The translations under genes and the position numbers were made by a program. DNA of 64,000 bases, from the NCBI GenBank assembly GCA_037179335.1, contig JAKZHN010000002.1, positions 1,240,001 to 1,304,000 of the forward strand, in the 5' to 3' direction. The stretch comes from Cyclaneusma minus. Taxonomy: Eukaryota; Ascomycota; Leotiomycetes; Marthamycetales; Marthamycetaceae. Below the pieces are notes generated by a model that saw only the letters and a list, made by a program, of their open reading frames with translations, was not told where the DNA came from and did not search any database. This document shows, piece after piece, positions 35,727 through 46,806 of the stretch (position 1 is its first letter; every line of letters begins with the position of its first letter).

Positions 35727-35798
35727 TGGACTCGCGGGGAATCGAACCCCGGACCACTCCCATGCTAAGGGAGTATTATACCACTAAACCACAAGCCC
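35727..35798 (-). tRNA. tRNA-Ala (AGC)
   Basis: A 72-base cloverleaf on the minus strand. The acceptor stem GGGCTTG pairs with CGAGTCC (two G-U pairs) with discriminator A; the D-arm contains GGTTTAGTGG; the anticodon stem CTCCC/GGGAG carries loop TTAGCAT with anticodon AGC; the T-arm loop is GTTCGATTCC. There is no intron. Box A and box B sequences for RNA polymerase III are internal. The identity as alanine rests on the anticodon; the usual G3-U70 pair is also present. Confidence 0.95.
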
Positions 35799-36099
35799 TG
35801 CTGTGACTCTTGTTGAGATACTGTTACTGTTCCTAGTGCGCTCTATGAACCAGAATTTCCGGAATGTGGGCCAGGGCACGTTTGGGGGTTTCTTTGTTGG
35901 ACTTGGCGAGTCCGAGGATGGGCCGAAGTGGTGGGGGAGCGGGTGAATGGTTTGACCGGGTACCGACGTACCCCACGGCGGGGCATGATGTGGTTGAGTG
36001 AATTGACATCAATCGCTGGTCTGGTGCATTAAAGTCGATGGAACTTTGTTTCAACTTCATTCAAAAACTTCTGCCACTGAGAAAGCTGGCTAATTCACA
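35799..36099. other. Spacer between tRNA and ARMT1-like gene
   Basis: About 300 bases with no gene; contains the 5' flank of the tRNA and the promoter of the phosphatase gene. Confidence 0.5.
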
Positions 36100-37895
36100 A
36101 TGGAGTTCGATACCAACACTCGTAAGTTGTTTGATTCGCAGACTTGGATGTATCTAACAAATAAAACCAGCTCCCTGCATAACCGCAGACAAAACCTCCT
36201 TCGCATACATCTCCGCGCGAGATCGCTGGCCCGTCATCCTCGTATGCTTCTCCCTTGATCGAAAGTGAAGAACGAAGATCGATAATATCTGACGAAAGAC
36301 AACAGACTGGAGCAATCGACGATCTGCATCGGGCAGTAGCGAACACGAAAGATGAAGCGAAAGTTGCCGAGGGCAAGAAAGTCCTCGAATCGCTTACGAA
36401 GCTGAAATACGAATTGCAGCATGATCGGAAATTGACGTGAGTCTTTCCCCCGGTATCCAGCTGAAGAAGAGAATTAGAGACAAAGAAGGAGATTGGAGAG
36501 AGGAAAGGAGAGAGAAGAAAAAAGACAGAAAGCTGACGACCACCAGCCCGCTAGAAGACGACGGCGGAGCAGACATCGCAGGGTACAACAAGGAACTAGA
36601 GCAACTCGGCACACCATCATGGTTCAACATCCCTTGGCTCTACGCTGAATGCTACCTCTACCGCCGCCTAGCCACATTCTTCGCCCGCTCCACGCACTGG
36701 AAATCCCACGACGTCTTCGCGCGCCAGAAAATCTCCACTTTCCGCTCCTCCCGCCCCGCCGTTCTCGAACTCGCCTCCCGCTACCACAGCATCATCGACT
36801 CCTTTTCCTCAAAATCTCAATCCGCAGATCTCGCAGAATCAGACAAGGAAGAGGCAGAGAAATTGCTGTTCAAGGAAATGTGCGAAGTCTGCTTGTGGGG
36901 AAATGCAACGGATTTGAGCCTGCTTACGAGCTTGACTTATGAGGATTTGCAGAAATTGCAGGGGAGTGAGGCAAGGAAGAATGCGGAGAAGAATATCTTG
37001 ATCAATGATTTGGATAAGGCATATGCCGTGCTGGCGAAAGCAAAGAAGGATGGCGTGAAGGAACGAAGGGTGGATATTGTGCTGGACAATGCGGGCTTTG
37101 AGCTTTATGTGGATTTGATTCTCGCCGGCTACCTGCTACACTCCGGCCTCGCGACGCACGTCCTGCTGCACCCCAAGAACATCCCTTGGTTCGTATCCGA
37201 CGTAATCCCGCGCGATTTCGCGGACTTGCTTTCTGCTCTGGCGTCGCCGAGACAGTTTTATGAAAGCCCGACTGAGGAAGAGAAAGATCAGGGGAAGAGT
37301 GTGAAGGGACTGAGTGAGGAAGAGGTTGAGGAGCTGAAGTGGCTGTTTGGGGATTGGAGTCAGTTACACGCGGAGGGCATGCTGGGGCTGAGGAGTAATG
37401 CGTTCTGGACGGAGGGGGGGAGTTATTGGCGGTTGAAGGGGACAGCGGAGAAGCTGGCAGAGGATTTGAAGCAGAGTTTGTGTGTAGTTTTCAAGGGGGA
37501 TTTGAATTATCGGAAGTTGGTTGGCGATGTGAGTTGTTTTCTTTTTCTCAGTTCTCCCTTGACTCCTTTTCTCAGGAGCGTTGCCGAGATGGGAATGGCC
37601 GGGTGGTGCCTGGGATTGAGGCTGGATGTTGAGATAAGACCGTGGTGCTGACATGAACAAACAGGCGATGTGGGATCCTACGACACCGTTCACAGAGGCT
37701 ATCGGCCCGCTGGGTCCTGGTTCGGGACTCAATGTGCTGGCGCTGAGGACGTGCAAGGCTGATGTAGTGGTTGGCTTGAAGCCAGGCGAAGATGAGAATT
37801 TGAGGGCGATGGAGGGAGGTGGTGGCGACTCTGGTTGCAGAAAATGGGCGTGGAGCGGCAAGTGGGCTGTCGTGTCGTTCTCTGAGGGTCGATAG
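36100..37895 (+). CDS. Damage-control phosphatase, ARMT1/DUF89 family
   Basis: Five exons, 36100-36121, 36171-36241, 36306-36436, 36547-37528 and 37665-37895, with introns of 49, 64, 110 and 136 bp and all joins in phase; 478 residues. The N-terminus has TSFAYISARDRWPVIL; the centre has ADIAGYNKELEQLGTPSWFN and WLYAECYLYRRLA; the signature metal/phosphate-site motif VLDNAGFELYVDL is present, followed by FWTEGGSYW and KGDLNYRKLVGD. These are the conserved blocks of the DUF89/ARMT1-like family (human ARMT1, budding yeast YMR027W), metal-dependent phosphatases that remove damaged or toxic sugar phosphates such as fructose-1-phosphate. The length fits the family. Splicing of the last intron is required to join GD to AMWDPTTPF. 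The human protein's reported carboxyl-methyltransferase role should not be assumed here. Confidence 0.92.
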
Positions 37896-39144
37896 GGGTC
37901 TGGATGAAACTCTTTCATTGCGAGATGCTAAAGGTTTGTGAGCATGTGGACTAGAGATAGAAAGGAGATGAGACTAGAACAGACTAGGAGCGTTGAACCT
38001 TGCCGTTTTCCCCAGAAGGCACGTTGGCGCTAGTAGGTCTGTCGATGTGCAACGAAACCCAGGGGAGGCACGTGATTGGTAGTTGTCCCTGAGGCGCATG
38101 TCGGCGCTGGCACTGTCGATGTGCAACGAGATTTAGGGAAAGCAATTGATTGGTAGAACTGACACGCCTGTCAGCGACTCGTTTTTTTGCACATCGCCAA
38201 GTTCAGACTTCAACAGTGAATGTGAACAGTAAACACGAATGAACACTCAAGCTCTGATGCAAAAGTTTGGTTTGGTGTTCATCGAGTTGATGACAGACTG
38301 ATTTTCAGGAGTCAGGGGTTTCACCTGAAACAAACAAATTTTATTTGGCGGGTCGTTCAAATAGTAGCGCATGACCTGATTGTCATCTGTATGTGTCCAA
38401 GTTCGCATGCATATTCTCTCGTACCTATCTCAGGATTCTGAAGCCCTGGCGAATGATGATTGGACCGAAATTGGGAGCAGCCCAGGTGAGAAGGGGCTGT
38501 TCCCAGACTTTTGTGGTCCGTCGGACTGTGGCATATCTCTTTCAACAGTTACCCCCGAGTATACCGTAGCTGTTCTTGATCGTATTATATCCTGGTTTGT
38601 CTGTGTACCACTATTTCCCATACCCCTATCCGTCAACGCGCAGCGCTTGAATCTGAGGGATGGGGATGATGGCTTGGAATTCATTATAACCAGTTTCTTC
38701 TATCTGTATTTATTTGTATTGGTGAGCCCTATAGATATCTGTTATACAACATAATGAGTGGCAAATTTCCCACAAGGTAGAGGTTGTGCGAACAATGGCT
38801 TCGGAAATCAGCAAAATTGGAGAAGTTTTTATGCAAGCAATATTTGAATCCGGGAATATGTGGAATTCTCAACCAGAAACCCATCGCTCAAGTTCCCATT
38901 CCCCCCTGAAAATCATTGACAGTTCTAAACATATCTGAGCCAAAATCAATATATATTTGAGCCACTAGCCAGCATTCAGATGATATTTGTATCTAGGAAA
39001 TAGCTCAAATAGATAATACATGATAGATATCTAAAGATATCTGTACAGATACATTATCTTTTGAACACACTGACTACAACTAAGACTGGATGTTTCCTGG
39101 TCCCTTGGCTAAACACTTGACATCTTGGGACTTCAATTTCCCCA
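37896..39144. other. Intergenic region
   Basis: Contains a short inexact duplication around 37,990-38,160 (two copies of a gtgcaacgaaa...gggaggca-like segment). AT-richer sequence with repeated GATATCT words lies near 38,940-39,060. No gene seen. Confidence 0.4.
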
Positions 39145-42100
39145 ATGCTATACAGTGGTTAGCCTGTCAAAATGGAACACCGAGTTCTTCGGTCTGAAAA
39201 TACCTAGTTTCGGAATGGAAGTTGTTGAAAGCGGCCAATGATTCCGGGGCCGACATCTTCGCCAATGGCGGTGGTAACAATGTCTCGAGAGGAACTACTG
39301 GTAAGATCTTCACCTTCTCAAAAACTATCTCTCGGAAGTTTTTGACAACTCTCTCCAACTAGAGTCGAAGGACGGTCGGTATATGGACTGTGGCGCTACG
39401 GGAGCTTCGTTCACTAATGGCGCTGATGTGTGGAGCGGAGGATCGGGTAAGACACTCGCCTTAAATACCATCTCTCAGGACCAACTGTCTCTTTCAAACC
39501 AGTATCCAACCATCGTCGCGCCATGATCAACTTCGTCAATGTCAACGGCAGCGGCGCCAATACCTCGAATGGAGACACTGGTAAGATATTCTCCTTTCTG
39601 AACACCAACTTTCGGGAGTTTCCGACAATCCTTTCTTGAACTAGGTCCAAGGGGCGATCATACCTTCGTAACTGGCAACTACACTGATAGTACTAACGTT
39701 TTGAGCCGCAATTCGGGTAAGATACTACCTACCCAAAATACCGTCTTCCAGGAACTTTCTGACAACTTTCTCTCCACCTGGAGTCAAACAACGGATATGA
39801 CATGGACCGTGGCGCTATGGGAGCTTCGTATGCCAATGTGTCGAGCGGAGGTACAGGTAAGATACTCTCCTTAAATACCATCTTCTAGGACTTGCTAACA
39901 ACTCTCTCTCTCAACCCAGTGTCCAACTAGCATTGCGCCATGATCAGTGGCAATATGGCGCCTCCCTCCTTCACCTATCCTTCAGAACACACGAACGACG
40001 GTCGCGGTACCATGGGAGCTTCGTATGCCAACGGCGGAAATGTGTCGAGCGGAGACATGCGTACGATACTCCCCTTAAATACCATCTCCCAGGACTTGCT
40101 GACAACTCTCCCTCTCAATCCAGTGTCCAACCAGCATCGCACCATGAACAGTGGCGACATGGGACCTCCCTCCTTCACCTCCTTCAATGGAGCCCATCGC
40201 TCGGAACCTACTGGTAAGATACTCCATTCCCACTCAAATACTCTCTCTCTTGGAAGTTTTGGTTTCTGACAACGCTCTCCCAAACCAGAGTGGAATGATG
40301 GTCGCGGCACCGTGGCACCTCCGTTTTTCAACAGCAACTTCGCCCCTCGCGGAACTACTGGACATGGTAAGTCACTCCCAACTTCACATGCAAAACTTCC
40401 ACTCGGGTCCCAAAATTCTCTCACGTGAGAGCTTGTCGAGCAAAGCTTGAACGTCTTCTCACGCCCGAGCTCATTAATCGAACCCTGGATGTCTTCTCAA
40501 GCCCGAGCCCATCAATCGAACCTTGAACGCCTTCTCACGCTCACGCCCGAGCCCGTTGACCGAACCCTGAACGCTTTCTCACGTGCAAACTTGTCGAGCG
40601 GAACCTGAACACCTTCTCACGTCCGAGCTCATTGACCCCTTGATTGCTTTCTGGCATCCCCTTACCAAACACTGCCATATAGAACTTTCTGACAATGCTT
40701 TCTCAAACTAGGAACCGTAGGTGACGATAGCAATCTCGCCAAGCAGACCCCATCCGTCAACCGATCCCAGGTTGGTCCTACCCGCACTGTGCACGCTCCC
40801 GACACAGCCTCGCCATATGTCGGTGATCGTGGATGGGGCCGTCAGACCGTTCCATCTGCTTCCTCTGATCTGGATGAATATGGAGACATTGACTTTCAAG
40901 TGAATAACTCGAGGTGGGGCCGCCAAAACAGTGTCGTTGCTGCTCAAAATGCTTCCCCTGTTCTATATGGTTCACCTACCCCGTCCACCTCAGCAGTGGG
41001 CCTTCCTGGATCCGGAGCTCCCGCCTACTCTTATGGCGTGTCTGGTCTTGGAATCCAGAACGGTGGTGGTGGATATCTTGGCGGATCGCATGACTATGCT
41101 GTTCGATATGGAACAGGTACTTCGTACGGCCCTGTTCACGACCGAAATTCTCACAGCAACGTACCCAATGGCGCTCAGGTTCCTCCATCTCCATTACCCA
41201 GTGATCTGTCTTGGTCGCCCATCTACGGACAGTCACAGCAGCTGCCATTTGGTGGAAGTGTTCACGGCCAAGGATCGATTGGTCAGCCTCCTCAGTACGC
41301 CACAGCATACGGAGCTTCGTACAATAACGGCTACGGTGGAGGTGCTGTTCAACCTCAAGACCGGATGGTGAATGGTGGTCGTGGCGGCAAGGGCTATGGC
41401 ATGCCCTCGCCCACCACTACTGCCAGCTCGGTTGTGCCTTCGCCCTTCGCTCATCCCGCTTCGTCTTATCAGCCGTCTCATGAACACAGTCGGCTGCACA
41501 ACGAGGTACGGTACTTCCAGCTTGAATCGCAATACCGGTCACATAGCGGTCCAGGCGAAGCCTCGAGTCCTCTACAGCAGATTGTGCATGGAAGTCACCG
41601 CGGCACAGTTTCTGGTTTTGGTGCGACTGTCCGCTCTTTATCAGAGGCGTCTCAGCAGACCGAGGTCTCTGGTGGCAACACAGTCTCTGGTGAAGAAGTT
41701 GTTGAGTCCGCCGACAGTCAGGCTCAAGGCGCCATCCACAACTTCCCTGCCCCCTCGGGCCCCAACGCCTCCTCAATCTGCAGCTTTGACAATGATGACA
41801 CGGTTCTGGTGAAACACCCGGCAATTGCAGAGAGTGGTTCTGCTCGTGGAGCATCTCTTCGTGAAGGAGCAGCACACGCCGGTGAAGGAGCCCAACCTGC
41901 AGTTGAAGATGTGCCTCTCCGCAATCAGCAGATACCGATCTCTACGCCGGATCTCCCTGTCGCCGGTCCCTCTGCAGTCCAGCCCAACAACCGACCTGCA
42001 GGACTCCCGCCCAGTACCACAACCTACCTCCATTGGGTCAGGACACCCAATGTTAATAAGCAACTCTCGTTAAGCGAATTTAACGTCAAGACCACCAGCA

Positions 42101-42456
42101 GCGTAGGTCTAACGATTCCGTTTGACAAGAACCCAAAAGACTTGACTGGCATCAACGAGCTGATCGCCGAGATCAGGAACTTGTACCGCCTGGGAGAAAG
42201 GTTTAATACCTCGGACGGTCGTCCAGACCCACGTGGTAGGGACTTCATCCCTCTCGAGCTCACCGCTGAAGAGACCACCGTGAACAAGATCCCCAAGTAC
42301 GGAAGAAAGAGTTCCGAGAAGATCATCCTGATCAAGTTCAAGACTGTCTTCTTGTGCAAGGGAGAGTCTATGCAGGATGCGAAGAATGCCAAACTTGTCC
42401 GCAAATGGGAGGCATCGGATGCTTTGCAGGAACGTCGCCAAATTCTCGGCTACTAA
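39145..42456 (+). CDS. Low-complexity protein built from duplicated phase-1 exons
   Basis: Proposed exons are 39145-39157, 39208-39300, 39363-39446, 39503-39580, 39645-39716, 40124-40213, 40289-40366 and 40712-42456, giving 750 residues in frame. The small exons encode related Gly/Asn/Ser modules (core GASYANGGNVSSG or variants) and all begin and end in phase 1. Two further modules, 39782-39856 and 39920-40060, seem dead: the first lacks an AG acceptor (CCTGG where its sisters have CCTAG/ACCAG), and the second has an in-frame TAG where a sister has CAG. Both have lengths divisible by three, so skipping them preserves the frame. The large last exon encodes Tyr/Gly/Ser/Gln-rich low-complexity sequence (prion-like in composition) and a more ordered C-terminal 130 residues (TIPFDKNPKDLTGINELI; charged tail). 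No known domain. The first exon and its GTTAGC donor are the least certain part. Function unknown. Confidence 0.6.
39208..40366 (+). repeat. Tandem exon-intron duplication, eight modules
   Basis: Each module of about 145-230 bp consists of an exon of 72-141 bp followed by an intron beginning GTAAGATACTC or a variant and ending in a CTGACAACTCTCT-like tract before the acceptor. Both exon and intron sequence are repeated, so the duplications were of genomic DNA. The module at 40,061 has the donor altered to GTACGA. Modules have diverged but remain alignable by eye. Confidence 0.8.
40405..40640 (+). repeat. Minisatellite inside the last intron
   Basis: About five imperfect units of 40-50 bases, each with CTTCTCACGCCCGAGCTCATT-like and GACCGAACCCTGAACG-like parts. 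It lies wholly within the 345-bp intron 40367-40711 of the exon-duplicated gene and explains why that intron is much longer than the others. Confidence 0.75.
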
Positions 42457-43239
42457 ACCTCCTCCGATCCAGAATCTCTCCTTGCCGCTCGATTCTTCTC
42501 GTCGTCTTTTAGTCTACAGACAGTCTCTCGATCTCCGGAACATCTCTCAGTCTCCGCACCGTCTCTCAGTCTCCTTCGTTTGCCCCGGCCACTTTTCACA
42601 CTTCTGGCGTGATCTTTTGGCTGGCAGTGTTGGTGGCCTGCTCAAGCGAGTGGCACTTTCAAGCTAGGTGTCCCGGCTGCTGGTCCATCTCAATCTGGCC
42701 GGGAGTTCACACCAAAGACCTTTTTCAAGGCAACGGATCAATTACGTAAATAGTAGGTGGACTTTCGGAGGATACACCATCTTTGCATGACAGCGGGGTC
42801 TTATGGGGTAGCAACTGGTGCTACCTGGCGACAGAAATCCCCGGCGGCACTAGAGACTCGGTGTTCTGGCAACAGAACAATCTGACAGTAGCCAATGCAA
42901 CAGCTGAAAGCAAACTTGTGCGTGTGCCCTTTTGAATGTGAGGTGATCAACTGACATGTGGTGACAAACATGGTATTGACCTTCTCCTCGCTTGTCGGAC
43001 AGGAGTTTGTTTATCAGGTGTCCTTGATATTGCTGACTCCGTGTTTCCTGTTCGACGATTCCCTCCTTACCAACGTATGATTCACATGACAGTCTCTGCC
43101 AGCATTCTCAAGCCGCATGGCTCTGTCAGTGTCACTTATATCAGTTGCGACACTCCAACCTATCGGTGCCTAGCCACTCCGTGAACTTCATTGTCGCTTG
43201 GTCCGGAATTACAAGACTGGAACCACAAGATAGGACCGA
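42457..43239. other. 3' UTR and intergenic sequence
   Basis: The first about 200 bases contain several imperfect copies of a CATCTCTCAGTCTCC-like word (about 42,520-42,580), probably in the 3' UTR of the exon-duplicated gene. The rest shows no recognised feature. Confidence 0.4.
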
Positions 43240-43450
43240 CGACCAGGTCGATATTTGAAAGCCAGATCGATGTTCGAGAGCCAGATCGATGTTCAAGAGT
43301 CATATCGACGGCTGAGAGCAAGTTCCATGGCCAATGATCATGTTGAAGGCTAAGAGTCGGGTTAACAGCAGATAATCAGGTCAGCGGCCGGCAATAACGT
43401 CGACAGTCAAGATCCAGACCGATGGCTGAGAGCTAGGGTAGATGACTGAT
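43240..43450. repeat. Degenerate minisatellite, ~22-bp unit
   Basis: Eight or more imperfect units resembling GAGAGCCAGATCGATGTTC (also AAGAGTCATATCGACGGCT, ATCCAGACCGATGGCTGAG). The first three are nearly identical and later units decay. It lies between the exon-duplicated gene and the J-domain gene. Confidence 0.65.
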
Positions 43451-44098
43451 GCTATGTTGACATGCTATATTGACATTCCCCAAGTCTGCAGTCCCATGTT
43501 AATAGGAAGTAGTTCGCAGGGGATCTAAGGCGTGGCAAAGGTGCAAGTCGCCTGGGATGATGATCAGTTTCAAGCAACAACCAATTCTAGGGCCCATGTG
43601 ATCAAATAATGTCCAAATACCTGAGTAATTGAAGTGAATACCCTCATCAGAATCGAGGATCAGTTCCAGTGACGGTAATTACTCAATACACTCCAGGAAT
43701 CAAGAATCAGCTTGAGAAGTCACAACTTACTCCTGGATCGAGGACTTGCACAACTACAAGTTCGTGGATAATTATCACCTCAGGATTCCTGGCCTCTCGT
43801 TTCCTACCATGGAGTTCAGGCAGACGTGTCAACGATGGGATGGCGTGATGCCCCTCAAAGTCGACTTCAATCATCAGCCAATGACATCCACCGAGCGAGC
43901 AAATTAACTTCCCATCGGAAAGCAAGGCCAGGAACAGCAATTCCTCATAGTCATCCAAACTAACTCAACTCTTCCTTATCTCTACTGCCTGCTGTTATCA
44001 CACAACCCACATTCTTTCGTCCTCAAAGACCGCTGTTGGACTCGCTTCCAAGCAAAGGCATTGAGATCTCGAGACGCGAACTCGAAGTGAAAGCAACC
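43451..44098. other. Intergenic region and J-domain gene promoter
   Basis: A minus-strand frame with a true ATG at 43,958 runs 83 codons to 43,707 (acidic start MDDYEELLFLALL), divergent to the J-domain gene. It has no recognised domain and may be chance or an exon. Otherwise featureless. Confidence 0.3.
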
Positions 44099-45143
44099 AT
44101 GGCGCCAACGAAAGTGACCGAGGACTACTACATGATCCTCGAGGTGACACAGAGTGCTAGCATCGACAAAATTCACAAGTCGTACAAAAGATTGGCCTTC
44201 AAGCTGCACCCGGACAGAAACAACAATCCCAATGCCACTGAACTGTTCCAGCAGGTTGGTTATTTATCAAACTCTGAGTGCTTGTCTTCTGAGACGATAA
44301 AGTCGCTGACGTTAAGATATAAAGCTTGGGAATGCCTACGAAACTCTCAGTGATGTGAGCCGTCGTCGAGCCTACGATTTACTTTACCCGCAAATCCGTT
44401 CGACAAGACCAAAATCGACCACTGCTCCAAAGCCATCCACTGCTCCGAAGCCATCCACTGCTCCCAGCCCCTCCGATACCCCCGACCCCTTCGCCGGTCG
44501 CAACCCATTCGCTGCTCCCGGATTCACACCACCGAGGAGGAGTGCGTACTCTACCAGATGCCCGGGAGATATCGAAAGAGGCTATGCAGAAATAGCCCGA
44601 ATGAAAAAGAACAGAGAGGAGCGTGCTGCTCAGTGGGCGAGAGCCAAAAAAGCCTTCGAAGATACGATATCAAAACAGGAGCAAGCTGTCGCAGAAGCGG
44701 ATGACAGAATTCGGCACTGGGAGAGGATGCACAATGCGGTGAAATTAGCTGCGAAAGAAGCTGCTAAAGAAGCTGCTAAAGAAAATGCGAAACGGGCTAA
44801 GAACGAAGCTGCGAAAGACCCTGCGAACTTAGCTGCGAAGGAAGCTGCAAAAAAAGCTGCGTATTGCAAATGGGCTTCAGAACGACCTTTCAAATGTAGG
44901 CTGATGCGGAAGGAGTTGACAAAGCTCAAGAGAACCTTGAAAGTGTCTCGTGAAAGGCTGGAAAGCGCCCAAAATGACTGTGAAGAGCAAGACAAAGTAG
45001 ATCGCGAGACTATCACGAACATCAATGATCGGATTTTTCGCGAAGACATATGTGGGTGCACCCGCGATGAATGGGAGGCGTTTTTGAAGAGAATGAAGAC
45101 ACTCGTGGGGCGGCGAGCTGCGAGAATGGGCCACCGATTTTGA
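44099..45143 (+). CDS. J-domain (DnaJ-like) protein
   Basis: Two exons, 44099-44254 and 44325-45143, with a 70-bp intron splitting the J domain (LFQQ|LGNAYETLSD) in phase; 324 residues. Residues about 8-70 form a J domain: DYYMILEVTQSASIDKIHKS, YKRLAFKLHPDRNNN with the essential HPD tripeptide, and YETLSD. J domains stimulate the ATPase of Hsp70 chaperones. A Pro/Ser/Thr linker with three copies of TAPKPS-like sequence follows, then a long charged helical region with AAKEAAKE repeats and a Lys/Arg/Glu-rich tail, probably coiled coil. There is no G/F, zinc-finger or C-terminal DnaJ domain, so it is a type III (class C) J protein. An in-frame ATG at 44,036 could add 21 residues. The partner Hsp70 and compartment cannot be told. 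Confidence 0.85.
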
Positions 45144-45403
45144 TTAAGATGTGGATAACTGCTTCAATAAGTATGTTCCATAATGGATGTTGGTCTGGTG
45201 GTTAGTGTTTGGCCTCATTTGTCAGGGAAACTTCACTTGATTTCGTCCAATATTGGAGCAAGGAACCCGTATAGCCTGACTCCCACGATGTCTGGACTTT
45301 TAGCAACATAATGCAAGCATTGATAATTAATTCAGACAGCGACAATGCCATCAGTGATTCAAGAAACACAAACCAGCATGTTGTTCAGCCCCTTTAATAA
45401 GAA
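45144..45403. other. Spacer between J-domain gene and Cys-rich fragment
   Basis: No gene seen. A TAA at 45,398-45,400 closes the frame of the downstream Cys-rich segment, so that segment has no upstream extension without splicing. Confidence 0.5.
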
Positions 45404-46039
45404 GTGAATCAGAGAGAAGTTGTCAGTTGGAAATTCATAACTCATTTGACCGAAGCGGATAGAGATGAGGAGGCTAGAGCTCGGCCAAAAAGCCATCATA
45501 GAAAAAACTGTGCGGCAGTTGAGCTGGGAAAGGTTGAGAGGAAGTTGAAGAGCCATCAAGCAACCCCGAAAAGACAGCAAGAAGTCTTTGACGCGGCGAA
45601 TACAAGGGATAATCGGAACGTTACCTTGAGAAAGAATCGAATGGATTGGAGGGCAATGCAGAAAAAGGATAACGAGCAGCAAGAGATATTGAAAATGCTG
45701 CAGCAGACTAGGGATAGAGACAAGAAGGCAAACACGGAGAGACTGGCACGAGAGCGAGCATGGAAAGAGGCGGAGGCGCGAGAAGAGAGTCCAAGGCAGG
45801 ATACACTGTTTGAAAAGATCAGGGAGCAAGCGAGGAAGGAGTACCGGGACGCGAACACACGATACGGTCCATATAATTCATCCTTTGAAGCTTTCGTTGA
45901 CTGTGTTCACCAGAGGTGGTGGAGTGGGGTTGATGGGCGGATGACATGTGCTGTATGTCAGGTATCGCACTACACGTACTTATTTCAATGCCAGGACTGC
46001 AGGATGAAGGCTTGTGCAAGTTGTCGAGATGTTCTTTAG
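45404..46039 (+). pseudogene. Cys-rich C-terminal fragment, possibly of a J-domain paralogue
   Basis: An open frame of about 210 codons with no usable ATG at its start; the first ATG lies about 75 codons in. It encodes a highly charged helical region, then EAFVDCVHQRWW and a Cys-rich tail with C-x2-C...C-x2-C...C-x2-C spacing (TCAVCQ, CQDC, CASC), likely zinc-binding. It follows the J-domain gene on the same strand and has the same charged-helix composition; EAFVDCV resembles EAFLKRM near that protein's end. Either it is a 5'-truncated paralogue or a 3' exon of an unrecognised longer gene, using an AG acceptor near 45,402. I know of fungal J proteins ending in a similar Cys-rich tail, which favours the first view. 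The frame itself is undamaged. Confidence 0.4.
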
Positions 46040-46137
46040 CGGAGACGGTCAATTTTCCATGACGGGTATGGTGGAGGGTGACTGTTTGGTGGCTGGCTCG
46101 TAGGGACATGCTTCTGTACGTACCTTGTATCCCTGAA

Positions 46138-46310
46138 GTAATTGAGGATATTCCTACTAATCAGAGTATTTTCAGTGCTTGAGATCGTTCCTCGCAATTG
46201 GGATTGTTCCTCGCAACTGATATGATGCCTCGCAACTGAGATGGTTCCTCGTAACTGGAACATTCTCAAGAATTAGGAGATCCTCTAGCAGTTGAGAGGT
46301 TCTCTAGTAA
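46138..46310. repeat. 19-bp minisatellite, first array
   Basis: About nine imperfect units of 19 bases such as ACTGAGATGGTTCCTCGCA and ATTGAGGATATTCCTACTA. The core GAGATNTTCCTC is partly palindromic. Confidence 0.75.
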
Positions 46311-46494
46311 CCGAACACACTCTCGACTCCTCACTGAGCCCACAAGGATGGTTGCCACGAGGCCGTCTGGAGATTATGGTCCAAGACTCATCTGTCACAA
46401 GGTCTTGATCTTGGATTCTTCAACATCGGGATCATGAACAAGGCATGAGTTCCTGGTCGGCTGTGCTCGGCTGTGTTCATATCTCGCAAGTTAT

Positions 46495-46600
46495 GACAGC
46501 AAATGCCAAACGGGCACGGTTCACTTGGCTGAAGTGAAGATTCACGGGCGTGAATCCATGGGTATGATCGTCGCCAGGCACCGGACAACCTGGAGGGATA
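46495..46600. repeat. Diverged duplicate, copy A
   Basis: Shares with 47,053-47,155 the segments GCACGGTTCACTTGG, CAGATTCA/AAGATTCAC, CATGGGTATGATCG/CATGGGTATAATCG, and GGCACnnGG-AACCTnnAGGGATAT in the same order and orientation. The differences are substitutions and small gaps. No coding capacity. Confidence 0.65.
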
Positions 46601-46683
46601 TTGGGGTCACCCGAAAGAACTAGGGATCAATCCGGGGCCTGGGGATGTACTTGCAAGATGATAGAGAAAGGGGGCCCTTCAAA

Positions 46684-46806
46684 TAATCGAGGATATTCCC
46701 AGTAACTGAGAATATTCCTAGGGATTGAGGATATTCCCAGAGATCGAGAATCTTCTCAGTGACTGGGAATGTACCCAATGATTGCGAGCATTTCTCGTGA
46801 CTGAGA
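46684..46806. repeat. 19-bp minisatellite, second array
   Basis: About six to seven units of 19 bases, for example ATTGAGGATATTCCCAGAG and ACTGAGAATATTCCTAGGG. It is clearly the same family as the array at 46,138-46,310 and lies between the two copies of the diverged duplicate (46.5 and 47.05 kb). Confidence 0.8.
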
